A stretch of 29,314 nucleotides of DNA, taken from an uncultured Clostridia bacterium (GTDB lineage Bacteria > Bacillota > Clostridia > UBA1381 > UMGS1253). The first letter of the stretch is position 1. The number at the start of each line of letters is the position of its first letter. Both the position numbers and the translations under genes were made by a program. Positions 6,969-14,790 of this stretch are shown here, in pieces. The notes under the pieces are model-generated. The model searched no databases and had not been told where the DNA came from. It saw only the letters and a program-made list of their open reading frames with translations. The DNA is taken from NCBI GenBank assembly GCA_934456295.1, contig CAKSHB010000019.1, positions 1-29,314 of the forward strand. Direction: 5' to 3'.

Positions 6969-7730
6969 ATGAAGGAAAAAATATACACAATTCCCGTAAA
7001 TGAGGCTTTTGAAACTTCTGACGGCTGTCCGTTCTGCCGTTTGAAGAACAAGCTTGAAAGGGAACGTGCCGAATACACTCTCGGCGCGTCGATGATGGAG
7101 CCTGACGCGCGAATGCTCACGAATACGCTTGGTTTTTGCGACAAGCATTTTGAGATGATTTTTGAGCGTCCGAACAAGCTTAGCCTTGCGCTTGTGCTTG
7201 AAACACATTTAGATGATGTGCGCAGAAAAATCGGTTGTGCCGGAGCGGGGCTTTTGAAAGAGGACACAAAAAAGGGCGGTATATTTAAAAAGAAGGAAAA
7301 CACCGAAACGGAAGCATTGTGTACCGCGATTGATTTTGCTGTTTCGGGCTGTGCGATATGCAGCCATGTGAATTCGACGATGGAAAGATATTTTGATGTG
7401 TTTTTCTACATGTGGGAAAATGATAAGGAATTTCGCACAAAGTTCGATAAATGCGAGGGGCTGTGTCTGCCGCATTATAAAGACGCCGTACAAAAAAGCG
7501 CACAGTATTTAAAAAAGGACGCTGCAAGAAGGTTCTCGGCGTCGCTCTATGAAAAACAGTGCGCATTTCTGGACGGTTTGCAGGAGGACATACATAAATT
7601 TACGCTGAAATTTGATTACCGCAATAAGGACATGCCTTGGGGCAGTGCAAAGGACGCACCGAAACGCGTAATCGGCTGTTTGTCGGGCATTACGACAGGC
7701 GAGGAGGATAATGAGGAGGAAAACAGGTGA
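6969..7730 (+). CDS. DUF6062-type Cys/His-rich protein of unknown function
   Basis: A 253-residue soluble protein that I tentatively place in the DUF6062 family; I know no function for it. It has two matching halves. The first holds C20-P-F-C23 and C57-D-K-H60; the second holds C128-A-I-C131 and C166-L-P-H169. The spacing between the CxxC and the CxxH of each half is nearly equal (33 and 34 residues), so each half looks like a metal- or heme-binding unit and the gene like an internal duplication. There is no signal peptide. The ATG at 6969 follows AAAGGAGAAGG. The stop overlaps the start of the next gene (GTGA), so the two are translationally coupled. Zinc binding is inference from the residues. 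Confidence 0.65.
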   Translation: MKEKIYTIPVNEAFETSDGCPFCRLKNKLERERAEYTLGASMMEPDARMLTNTLGFCDKHFEMIFERPNKLSLALVLETHLDDVRRKIGCAGAGLLKEDTKKGGIFKKKENTETEALCTAIDFAVSGCAICSHVNSTMERYFDVFFYMWENDKEFRTKFDKCEGLCLPHYKDAVQKSAQYLKKDAARRFSASLYEKQCAFLDGLQEDIHKFTLKFDYRNKDMPWGSAKDAPKRVIGCLSGITTGEEDNEEENR

Positions 7731-8425
7731 GAAAAAGCATAAATGGATTTATATATACGGCGCTGATGTGCGCGCTGTGTTTTTCGGCGGCGCTTTGTAT
7801 TACGGCACATGCGTCATCTCTGGGGGAGATAATGGCTGATACATGCCGCAAAAATACATCTGCCGATGCGGCGGTGATAACGGTTTATGATGAGCAGGCG
7901 GCACAGTCGGCGCAAAACGGCGAGATGAGCATTGTAACGGTGAAAAATGTGACGGGAAAGGAAATATACGAAAAAACCGGAAAAATTATTTCGCAGGGCG
8001 GCGAGGTGTATCTGTCGGGTATGGAGGTTATTTTCACAAAGTCAATCGGCGGCAGTACGGACGTGCATATAGACAGCATTAACATCGGCGGCAGTGCGGC
8101 AGAAGAGGGACAGCTGTACACACTTGCGCTTGCAGAAACGGGAGCGGCGGAGTATGACGGTGAAATTATCGGCACATACAGCATTGATATGTCGGCGCTT
8201 AAGAATTATGTTGCCGGCTTTGAGCAGAAGAATGAAACGCAGCAGGAGAGCGGCGGCAAATCCGATAATACTGAAAACAACGGCGATACACCGCAGAAAA
8301 GCGAAGGCAGAGAAATCCTCGAAAGACAAACACCGCGCTTTGTGTGGTCATTGGTGCTTTTGGCGGGGATTTTGGCAGTATATATCGTAATACGCAGAAA
8401 AAGAAAGAAAAAAGAAGAGCAATAA
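7727..8425 (+). CDS. Secreted, C-terminally membrane-anchored protein of unknown function
   Basis: A 232-residue type I membrane protein that I do not recognise. It has an N-terminal signal peptide (MRKS, hydrophobic core about 8-26, likely cleavage after AHA near residue 29), an extracellular beta-rich domain (about 31-165), a low-complexity Asn/Gln/Ser/Gly/Glu linker (about 168-200), one transmembrane helix (about 207-222, WSLVLLAGILAVYIVI) and a basic tail (RRKRKKKEEQ) that fits the inside-positive rule. It starts with GTG at 7727, supported by AGGAGG seven nt upstream and by the GTGA overlap with the preceding DUF6062-type gene. There is no LPXTG sorting motif. The coupling suggests a shared process with the cytosolic Cys/His-rich partner; what it is cannot be told from sequence. 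Confidence 0.75.
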   Translation: MRKSINGFIYTALMCALCFSAALCITAHASSLGEIMADTCRKNTSADAAVITVYDEQAAQSAQNGEMSIVTVKNVTGKEIYEKTGKIISQGGEVYLSGMEVIFTKSIGGSTDVHIDSINIGGSAAEEGQLYTLALAETGAAEYDGEIIGTYSIDMSALKNYVAGFEQKNETQQESGGKSDNTENNGDTPQKSEGREILERQTPRFVWSLVLLAGILAVYIVIRRKRKKKEEQ

Positions 8426-8436
8426 AAGAACCAAAC

Positions 8437-8495
8437 AAAAACACAGCGGTTGATTTATAAAAACGGTTGTAGTATAATTAATAAAAACACAGCGG
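8437..8495 (+). repeat. Pair of 13-bp direct repeats flanking a promoter
   Basis: AAAAACACAGCGG occurs at 8437-8449 and again at 8483-8495, 46 bp apart. One copy lies just upstream of the -35 box and one just downstream of the -10 box of the promoter at 8450-8478. It may be a paired regulator site or the scar of a small duplication. Confidence 0.6.
8450..8478 (+). promoter_or_regulatory. Sigma-A-type promoter of the deacetylase-rex-NTPase genes
   Basis: TTGATT (8450-8455), 17-bp spacer, TATAAT (8473-8478), about 60 nt before the deacetylase ATG. The flanking direct repeats make it a likely regulated promoter. Confidence 0.75.
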
Positions 8496-8538
8496 CGGTA
8501 TCAGACAAAAACTGCCCGAAAAGCAAGGGGGAAAGATA

Positions 8539-9240
8539 ATGTTCGGTAAAAAAAACAAGGCTGTAACCTTCAGCTATGATGACGGTGTGACACAGGACAT
8601 ACGCCTTATTGAGATTTTTAATAAATACGGGCTGAAAGCGACATTTAATCTTAATTCGGAGCTTTTGGGCACAGACGGAAGTCTGGTGCGTGAGGGGCGC
8701 GTTGTAAATCATACAAAAAATAAGCCTGAGGACGTAAAGCATATATATGACGGACATGAGGTTGCCGTTCACACACTGACGCACCCAAATCTTCATAAAA
8801 CCGAAGATGATAATGAGGTTCTGCGCCAGGTTGAGCAGGACAGAATTAATTTGTCCGAGCTTGCAGGGTATGAGGTAGTGGGCATGGCTTATCCGGGCGG
8901 CGGAAAGAACTGCGATAAGCGCGTTGCCGAAATTATAAAAAACAATACGGGTGTCAGGTATGCGCGTTCGAGCGATGTTACAAAAAGCTTTGAGCCGTTT
9001 GATGATTTGTACCAATACTGCGGCACATTGTATCACCATGCAAACTGGGACATATTGTTTGATATGGGGAAAGAGTTTTTGGAATTGCAGGCGGATACGC
9101 CGAAGGTGTTTTATATATGGGGTCATTCGTATGAGTTTGACATTTATCCCAAGCGCTGGGAAATGTTTGAAGAATTTTGCAAAATGATAAGCAATAAAGA
9201 CGACATATTCTACGGTACAAACAGAGAAATGCTCATATAG
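8539..9240 (+). CDS. Polysaccharide deacetylase-fold enzyme (NodB homology, CE4-like), cytosolic
   Basis: A 233-residue protein with the NodB-homology fold, whose members hydrolyse N- or O-acetyl groups, or C-N bonds, of sugars and related compounds using a divalent metal. Motif 1 reads SYDDG (12-16, with D14 and D15), motif 2 is H78-TLT-H82, motif 3 is replaced by AYPGGG (117-122), and a late histidine lies in IWGHS (H196). The metal-binding Asp-His-His set is therefore complete, so it should be active. There is no signal peptide or membrane anchor, unlike peptidoglycan deacetylases, so it acts in the cytosol on a soluble substrate I cannot name. The ATG at 8539 follows AAGGGGGAAAG. Rex follows after 58 nt. 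Confidence 0.85.
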   Translation: MFGKKNKAVTFSYDDGVTQDIRLIEIFNKYGLKATFNLNSELLGTDGSLVREGRVVNHTKNKPEDVKHIYDGHEVAVHTLTHPNLHKTEDDNEVLRQVEQDRINLSELAGYEVVGMAYPGGGKNCDKRVAEIIKNNTGVRYARSSDVTKSFEPFDDLYQYCGTLYHHANWDILFDMGKEFLELQADTPKVFYIWGHSYEFDIYPKRWEMFEEFCKMISNKDDIFYGTNREMLI

Positions 9241-9298
9241 CGGCTGTATCTGAAGCTGCGGCAAAACAGGTATTAAAAATAAAAACGGGGTAATAAAA

Positions 9299-9955
9299 AT
9301 GAGTTATGACGGCAGAAAAATCTCGCTTGTGGTAATACGCAGACTTCCGCGCTATTACAGGTATCTCGGCGAGCTTTTGAACCAAAATGTGAAACGCATA
9401 TCTTCAAAGGAACTGAGCGAAAAAATGAACGTTACGGCATCGCAGATAAGACAGGATTTAAACTGTTTCGGCGGCTTCGGACAGCAGGGCTACGGCTATA
9501 ATGTCGAGGAGCTGCATAGCGAAATAGGCAGAATACTGGGTTTGCGCGACGGGCATAAAACCATAATTGCGGGAGCGGGAAATCTTGGACATGCGCTTGC
9601 AAACCACGGCGGTTTTGAGAAACGCGGATTTAAGCTTGTGGGAATATTTGATAATGACGAAGAAAAAATAGGCACATTTATAAACGGCGTAGAGGTATAC
9701 GATGTTGCCGGTCTGAAAGATTTTCTGGACAAAAACGATGTATCGATAGGAATTCTTGCCGTGCCGCGCACATGCACACCCCAAATTGCAGATATAATGG
9801 CAGCCGGAGGGATAAAGGGCATACTGAATTTTTCATATATGGATTTAAAGGTTCCCGACAGCGTTGTTGTTGAAAATGTGCATTTGTCGGACAGCATAAT
9901 GACGCTGTCATATCAAATTCGCAACAACAGCGGTAAGCAATCCGAAAACAGATAA
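9299..9955 (+). CDS. rex: Redox-sensing transcriptional repressor Rex
   Basis: Rex senses the NADH/NAD+ ratio: NADH binding releases it from operators in front of fermentation and respiration genes. The 218-residue protein has the N-terminal winged-helix DNA-binding domain (about 8-75: RRLPRYYRYL, KRISSKELSEKMNVTASQIRQDL, FGGFGQQGYGYNV) and the Rossmann domain with GAGNLG (92-97). NFSYMDLKVP, typical of Rex, and a C-terminal domain-swapped helix follow. Normal length. The start ATG 9299 has GGGG upstream. I found no clear Rex operator (TTGTTAA-N4-TTAACAA) in the window, so its targets are elsewhere. Confidence 0.95.
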   Translation: MSYDGRKISLVVIRRLPRYYRYLGELLNQNVKRISSKELSEKMNVTASQIRQDLNCFGGFGQQGYGYNVEELHSEIGRILGLRDGHKTIIAGAGNLGHALANHGGFEKRGFKLVGIFDNDEEKIGTFINGVEVYDVAGLKDFLDKNDVSIGILAVPRTCTPQIADIMAAGGIKGILNFSYMDLKVPDSVVVENVHLSDSIMTLSYQIRNNSGKQSENR

Positions 9956-10008
9956 CGATAATTTGGCTGAAAATGTGCTTTTGAATATGACCGGAAGAGG
10001 AGGACACG

Positions 10009-10821
10009 ATGAAGGTTTATGCATTTGTCGGTGAGAGCGGAAGCGGAAAAAGCTACCGTGCGGCATGGGTTGCCGGTGAAAACAATATAGAGTGTATTAT
10101 TGATGACGGTTTGCTGATACGGGGAAACAAAATTCTTGCCGGAAGGTCGGCAAAACGCGAAACCACAAAAATTGCGTCGGTGCGCAGGGCGATTTTTTTA
10201 AATCCGGCTCATGCTGCCGAGGTAAAGGCTGCGCTTAAACGCGAAAATCCCGAAAGCGTTATGATTTTAGCGACATCTGACGAGATGGCTGACAGAATTG
10301 CAAAAATGCTTGATATAGGTCCGATTGGGCGCATTATAAGGATAAGCGATGTTGCGTCAAAAGAGGAAATCGAAAAGGCGAAATATGTTCGCAAAACTCA
10401 GGGAAAGCATGTAATTCCCGTGCCGACATTTGAGATAAAAAAGGATTTTTCGGGCGTACTTCTCGACACACTTCAGATATTTAACCTCGGAAAACGCGGC
10501 AGAAACGAGTTCCGTGAAACAAAATCGGTTGTAAGACCGAATTTCAGCTATCGCGGTGATTACCACATAGCGGACAACGTAATAGTGTCGATATGCCGTA
10601 TTGAGGCGGAAAAGATTGACGGTACGGGGAAAAATATGCGCTGCGGCGTTGAGTCGAAGCCCTGCGGAGTATACATAAATATGGATATATCGGTAAAGTA
10701 CGGATATGACGTGAGAGCTGTGGCGGCGGCAGTGCGGAAAGCGGTCTATAAGGCAGTTTATGAATATACGGCGATAAACGTATGCAAGATGGATGTTAAC
10801 GTGAGAAAAATTGAGGTATGA
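10009..10821 (+). CDS. P-loop NTPase fused to an Asp23/Gls24-like domain
   Basis: A 270-residue two-domain protein. Residues 1-160 begin with a Walker A motif (GESGSGKS, 8-15) on the first strand and continue as a short nucleotide-binding domain (VMILATSDEMADRIA, 84-98, looks like the strand-helix carrying the sensor/Walker B side, without a classical DE pair). Residues 184-270 match the Asp23/Gls24 (DUF322) pattern: YHIADNVIVSICRIEAEKIDG, then alternating strands, then AVAAAVRKAVYKAVYEYT and a final CKMDVNVRKIEV strand. Asp23 proteins are linked to the cell envelope and alkaline stress in Firmicutes. The ATG has an AGAGGAGG ribosome binding site. It follows rex by 53 nt. The NTPase part is sure; the Asp23 part is likely; the joint function is unknown. 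Confidence 0.8.
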   Translation: MKVYAFVGESGSGKSYRAAWVAGENNIECIIDDGLLIRGNKILAGRSAKRETTKIASVRRAIFLNPAHAAEVKAALKRENPESVMILATSDEMADRIAKMLDIGPIGRIIRISDVASKEEIEKAKYVRKTQGKHVIPVPTFEIKKDFSGVLLDTLQIFNLGKRGRNEFRETKSVVRPNFSYRGDYHIADNVIVSICRIEAEKIDGTGKNMRCGVESKPCGVYINMDISVKYGYDVRAVAAAVRKAVYKAVYEYTAINVCKMDVNVRKIEV

Positions 10822-10830
10822 CGGAAATTT

Positions 10831-10866
10831 AAAAAATCTGCTGTTGTATATGACAGCAGATTTTTT
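10831..10866. terminator. Bidirectional intrinsic terminator
   Basis: A perfect 14-bp stem (10831-10844 and 10853-10866) with an 8-nt loop, A-rich on the 5' side and T-rich on the 3' side on both strands. It separates the convergent NTPase-Asp23 (+) and nucleoside kinase (-) genes and can serve both. Confidence 0.92.
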
Positions 10867-10888
10867 ATTTATAAGTCTGAAAGCCAAA

Positions 10889-12511
10889 TCAATAAAATAT
10901 GCTTCCGCCGATAAATTCGCGTATAAGCGACATTGACGGTATTTTGTAATCGTCCATTACATAAAAATATGACAGTATCTCCAAAAGCCTTTGTGCAAGA
11001 GCATAATGCGTGCTGCTGCGCTCCACGTCGCGCAAAATCGGTTCCGCGTAACGCTTGAAAACACAAAATTCATATATGATTGATGAGTTGAACAAAATGT
11101 CGGCATTTTTCTCATACGGAAAAATGTTTTTGACTTCGCCTTTCTGCACAGACGGCCACATGTCGAAGGTATTCTGAGCCGAACTGTAGCGGAAGTTGAA
11201 ATCGCGCACAAGACGGCGTATGAGGCGCGTGTCGGTCGGCGAAATCGGGTTATAGCCGTCAAAGGACAGGTCGGTTATGGGAGATACGTAAATTTTAAAT
11301 TTGTTTTTGTCATCAACCGATGCGGTAAGCCGCTCGTTGAGCGCATGTATTCCCTCAACTATCAGCACACTGTTTTTGCTCAGCTTCAGGCGGCGGCCTG
11401 TGGGTTTTCTGTGACCGTCCTCAAAGCTGAACACAGGTGTTTCAACTTCCTTTCCGTCAATAAGCGCACACAAATGCTCGTTAAAAAGCTTATAGTCAAT
11501 CGACTCCAAATCCTCAAAATTGTTTGTGCCGTCCTCATGTTTCAATGCATTTTCAACGTTTAAAAAGTAGTCGTCAAGCGATATTTTTATCGGGGTAAGC
11601 GAGTTTATGCGAAGCTGTATGTCGAGTTTGTTTGCAAAAGTTGTTTTGCCCGATGATGAGGGACCGCTTATCAGTATGATTTTTGTCTGCGGAGAACCTT
11701 TTTTTATTATATCGGCAATCATTGCGATTTTTTTCTCATGAAGCCCCTCTTGCATTAATATCATGTCGTAGGCATTTGAATTTTTTATGTGGTAATTTAA
11801 GTCTGACACATTTTTTATCGACAAAACATCTTCCCACAAAGAAAACTGCTCAATCATTTTTGAGAGCTGCGCTTTGCTGTCAAATACGGGGATTTTGCCG
11901 CCGGTGGAATCGTTCGGATAACGCAGCAGAAATCCGTTTTTGTACCGGCGCAAATCAAAAGTTCCGATTGATGAAGTATTTGCGGCAATTGTGCCGAAAA
12001 GATGGAAATATGAATTTTCGATTTTATAGAGGTTTACGCTTTTGCGCGCAATACACCGCATTGCTTTTGCGCTGCGCATATCGCCCTCACGCTCAAAAAT
12101 CAGCGCCGCCTCATCGGGAGATACATTTATTCTTTCGATTGGCAGAGCTGCTTTGTGCATGCGGCGCATATATGAGTAAATCTTTTTGCCTGCGCCGGCT
12201 CTCATGTCGGGCGCAAGCTCAACCTCACAATAGGTAGTTTTCCCGATTGAATGGCGCACGGTGCATGCGGCTTTCCCGAAAACGGCGTGCACGGCTGTCA
12301 GAAACATCAGAATGAGGCTCTGACGGTAGCAGAAAAAGCCGCCGCGGCTGTTTACGTCGAGAAGTTGTATGCTCTGCCCGTCCGAAGGCGCTGTGTCGAG
12401 CGGACGTACGGCGTTATTTATGAGGCAACATACCGCGTACGGTGCGTCGATATATTCGCATATTTTCTTATTTTTTTCATATTTGTACTCATTTCCGTTA
12501 ATATAAATCAC
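10889..12511 (-). CDS. Nucleoside (uridine) kinase-like protein with ThrRS-like N-terminal region
   Basis: A 540-residue fusion found in Clostridia. Residues 1-60 look like a TGS-type beta-grasp, and about 65-200 resemble the second additional (editing-like) domain of threonyl-tRNA synthetase (YCEVELAPDM, SYMRRMHKAALPIERINVSPDEA). From about 277 there is a uridine/phosphoribulokinase-type kinase with Walker A GPSSSGKTTF (283-292), KISLDDYFL, SVLIVEGIHALNE and a DTRLIRRLVRDFNFR lid, so it likely phosphorylates a nucleoside or similar substrate with NTP. The start is a GTG at 12511, chosen because GGAGG lies 8 nt upstream. It is last in the recJ-rel-MBL-hemZ run and ends at the bidirectional terminator. 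The kinase domain is secure; the substrate is not. Confidence 0.85.
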   Translation of the reverse strand: MIYINGNEYKYEKNKKICEYIDAPYAVCCLINNAVRPLDTAPSDGQSIQLLDVNSRGGFFCYRQSLILMFLTAVHAVFGKAACTVRHSIGKTTYCEVELAPDMRAGAGKKIYSYMRRMHKAALPIERINVSPDEAALIFEREGDMRSAKAMRCIARKSVNLYKIENSYFHLFGTIAANTSSIGTFDLRRYKNGFLLRYPNDSTGGKIPVFDSKAQLSKMIEQFSLWEDVLSIKNVSDLNYHIKNSNAYDMILMQEGLHEKKIAMIADIIKKGSPQTKIILISGPSSSGKTTFANKLDIQLRINSLTPIKISLDDYFLNVENALKHEDGTNNFEDLESIDYKLFNEHLCALIDGKEVETPVFSFEDGHRKPTGRRLKLSKNSVLIVEGIHALNERLTASVDDKNKFKIYVSPITDLSFDGYNPISPTDTRLIRRLVRDFNFRYSSAQNTFDMWPSVQKGEVKNIFPYEKNADILFNSSIIYEFCVFKRYAEPILRDVERSSTHYALAQRLLEILSYFYVMDDYKIPSMSLIREFIGGSIFY

Positions 12512-12535
12512 AAACCAAACCTCCTGTCTGTTCAG

Positions 12536-14050
12536 TTACCCGATGAGGTTAAAAAATTCGTCCTTTTTTGCCAGTATTTCATCAAAACGGTCTATGTATT
12601 CATACGGCGCTTTAAAGTTAAACACACGCTCGATTTTTGAAAAATCATCTGAAACCGCTTTTGATGAACCGCCGCATCCGAGCGCGAGGATACTCTGTAC
12701 CTCTTCCATAATATTCACATTATATATACTTTCGTGCCCTTTTATGCTGTAACCGACATTTTCAAGGTTGCCGAGCATATTTTTCTGACGATAGAGATAG
12801 TACGGCATACGGTTTGTGCGCGTCATAAACTCATGCGACATGTCAAGCATATTGTAAACCGTTTCGGGATTTGTCAGGTTATAGTCCGACAGCCTTTGAT
12901 GAAGTGCGCTTCCACGTTTGACCGACATTGTGTGAACTGTTATGTTTTCGGGTTTGTAGCTGTCGATTTTTTCGAGCGTATATAAAAAATCTGTCTCATT
13001 TTCGCCGGGCAGTCCGGCAATTAAATCGGCATTTATCGATTTAAAACCGACTTTGCGCGCAAGACTAAATGCATTTTCAATATCGCCCGAGGTATGCATG
13101 CGGCCTATAAGCTCAAGTGTGCGTTCGTGCATTGTCTGCGGGTTTATGCTTATGCGTGTTACCCCATGGTTTTTCAGTACGCACAGCTTTTCATAAGTAA
13201 TCGTGTCGGGTCTGCCTGCCTCAACGCAGTATTCGTACAAGCTGTTCGTATCAAAGTTTTTTTCAACGGCGCAAAGAAGCATGTCAAGCTCATCAGCCGA
13301 CAGCGATGTCGGTGTGCCGCCGCCGATGTATATGCTCTGTATGTGTTTGCCGCTCTTTTTTGTCAGAGCGCCGCTGTATTCAATCTCCTTTATCAGACAT
13401 TTCAGGTACTCGCTTACATATTTTTTTGTATGGCGCAAATCCGTTGAAATAAATGAACAGTACAGACAGCGTGTGGGGCAGAAGGGTATGCCGATATACA
13501 GCCCCATGTCGTCTTTTGAGTTTTTTGCAATGAGTTCAAGTTCGTTTTTTGCAACCTCAAAAGCAAGCTCAAGTTTTGCTTTCTCGGGACAGTACAGCCG
13601 CATTATCCTGTCCTTTGCATCTTCGCCCGAAACACCCTCCTCAAGCATTGTGCGTATCGGTTTTGCCGGACGTATGCCCGTCATAACGCCCCAGGGCAGC
13701 CGCTTTCTGCGAAATTGCTGTGCGGCTTTATAGAGCGCTGTGCCGCATACAGCGGAGATTATGCGCCCCTTTGTGTGAGAGTCTGCGTTATCGGCACACT
13801 CAAACTCATGTGATGCAAAAAATGTGCCTTCATCACATTCAATTGATGTATCGGAATGTATAAGCCCGTTTTCATGCTTTGCGCCGGAAACTATTTTTAC
13901 GTTTTCATCGGGGCGGAAAAACAATGACGCAACAAGCCATACATTATGCTCAAAATCATGACCTTCGGTGATGATTTTTATACCGGAGGTATTTTTGGGC
14001 TGATTGTTTTTGTTTAAATTGTTTTTTCCTGAATTATTATTCATCGTCAT
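12536..14050 (-). CDS. hemZ: HemZ, radical SAM coproporphyrinogen III dehydrogenase-like
   Basis: A 504-residue radical SAM protein of the HemN/HemZ family, associated with oxygen-independent conversion of coproporphyrinogen III to protoporphyrinogen IX. The [4Fe-4S]/SAM motif is C191-PTR-C195-LY-C198 in GIPFCPTRCLYCSF, the SAM-binding GGGTPTSL follows, and the HemZ-specific N-terminal domain (about 22-180) includes KRLPWGVMTGIRPAKP. Here the residue before GIPF is isoleucine (YIGIPF), where HemN has histidine (IHIPF). I set the start at ATG 14050, which overlaps the end of the preceding gene by 14 nt; the ATG two codons later (14044) is equally possible. Residues 4-20 are Asn/Lys-rich low complexity. 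No other heme biosynthesis gene is in the window. Confidence 0.9.
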   Translation of the reverse strand: MTMNNNSGKNNLNKNNQPKNTSGIKIITEGHDFEHNVWLVASLFFRPDENVKIVSGAKHENGLIHSDTSIECDEGTFFASHEFECADNADSHTKGRIISAVCGTALYKAAQQFRRKRLPWGVMTGIRPAKPIRTMLEEGVSGEDAKDRIMRLYCPEKAKLELAFEVAKNELELIAKNSKDDMGLYIGIPFCPTRCLYCSFISTDLRHTKKYVSEYLKCLIKEIEYSGALTKKSGKHIQSIYIGGGTPTSLSADELDMLLCAVEKNFDTNSLYEYCVEAGRPDTITYEKLCVLKNHGVTRISINPQTMHERTLELIGRMHTSGDIENAFSLARKVGFKSINADLIAGLPGENETDFLYTLEKIDSYKPENITVHTMSVKRGSALHQRLSDYNLTNPETVYNMLDMSHEFMTRTNRMPYYLYRQKNMLGNLENVGYSIKGHESIYNVNIMEEVQSILALGCGGSSKAVSDDFSKIERVFNFKAPYEYIDRFDEILAKKDEFFNLIG

Positions 14051-14687
14051 ATTTATATTCCCAGTCTGTACGTATATATTCGTTGTGATTTTTCTCGTAG
14101 CCGATAGTTGTGGCACGTCCGTGCCCGGGGTATACGTCTGTGCTGTCGGGGAGGACATAGAGCTGCTTTTTGATAGACTGTTTTAAGATTTTAAAGTCGC
14201 CGCCGGGCAAATCGCATCTTCCGACACCGCGCAGAAACAGCGTGTCGCCGGAAAACAGACAGCCGTCGGTATAATAGCAGACACTTCCGACAGTATGACC
14301 GGGGGTATAAAGAGTTTTCAGCTCAATATTCCCCAAAGTTATAATATCGCCGTCCACAAGCTTTTTTGAGGCGGGAGTTTTCGGCGACGGTGCGCCCGAA
14401 TACAGCGCAAGATTTACCGTTGGGTCATTTATCGCGTCAGCCTCAAAGGTATGGATAAAAACTTCTGCGCCCGTTGCCTCACATATTTCGTCAAGTGCGC
14501 CAATATGGTCATAGTGCGCATGTGTAAGAAGAACAAATTTCAGCTTTAAACCCTCATCTTCAAGCACATCGAGAATTGTGCCCGATTCTGCCGGAGCGTC
14601 GATAATAAGCGCATGCTTTGAGCTTTCGTCACCGAGTATATAGCAGTTATTGTCCATGTTTCCGAGTGAAAGCATTTTAAAAAACAT
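14037..14687 (-). CDS. Metallo-beta-lactamase-fold hydrolase (glyoxalase II-like)
   Basis: A 216-residue cytosolic MBL-fold protein with the complete metal site: THAHYDHIGA (HxHxDH, about 55-64), the third-ligand histidine in TPGHTVGS, the bridging aspartate in FSGDTLF and the terminal histidine in YPGHG. Short members of this group are annotated as hydroxyacylglutathione hydrolase-like or thioesterase-like; the true substrate is unknown. In Clostridia it regularly sits between rel and hemZ, as here. The ATG at 14687 has only a weak ribosome binding site. The 103 nt between it and rel hold no gene I can see; the D-Tyr-tRNA deacylase often found at this point is absent. Confidence 0.9.
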   Translation of the reverse strand: MFFKMLSLGNMDNNCYILGDESSKHALIIDAPAESGTILDVLEDEGLKLKFVLLTHAHYDHIGALDEICEATGAEVFIHTFEADAINDPTVNLALYSGAPSPKTPASKKLVDGDIITLGNIELKTLYTPGHTVGSVCYYTDGCLFSGDTLFLRGVGRCDLPGGDFKILKQSIKKQLYVLPDSTDVYPGHGRATTIGYEKNHNEYIRTDWEYKYDDE

Positions 14688-14790
14688 AATTGTCAGCAGC
14701 CTTTCTGTTTGATGTATGTGTTTTGTGTGTTATTTTTTAGGTATTTCTGTGACCTTTTTTGTGCATACAGTCTTTGCCGATTGTTTGGTG

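Noticed and set aside
8455..9264. 269-codon open frame on the minus strand
   Set aside because: Antisense to the polysaccharide deacetylase-type gene, which has intact catalytic motifs and a good ribosome binding site.
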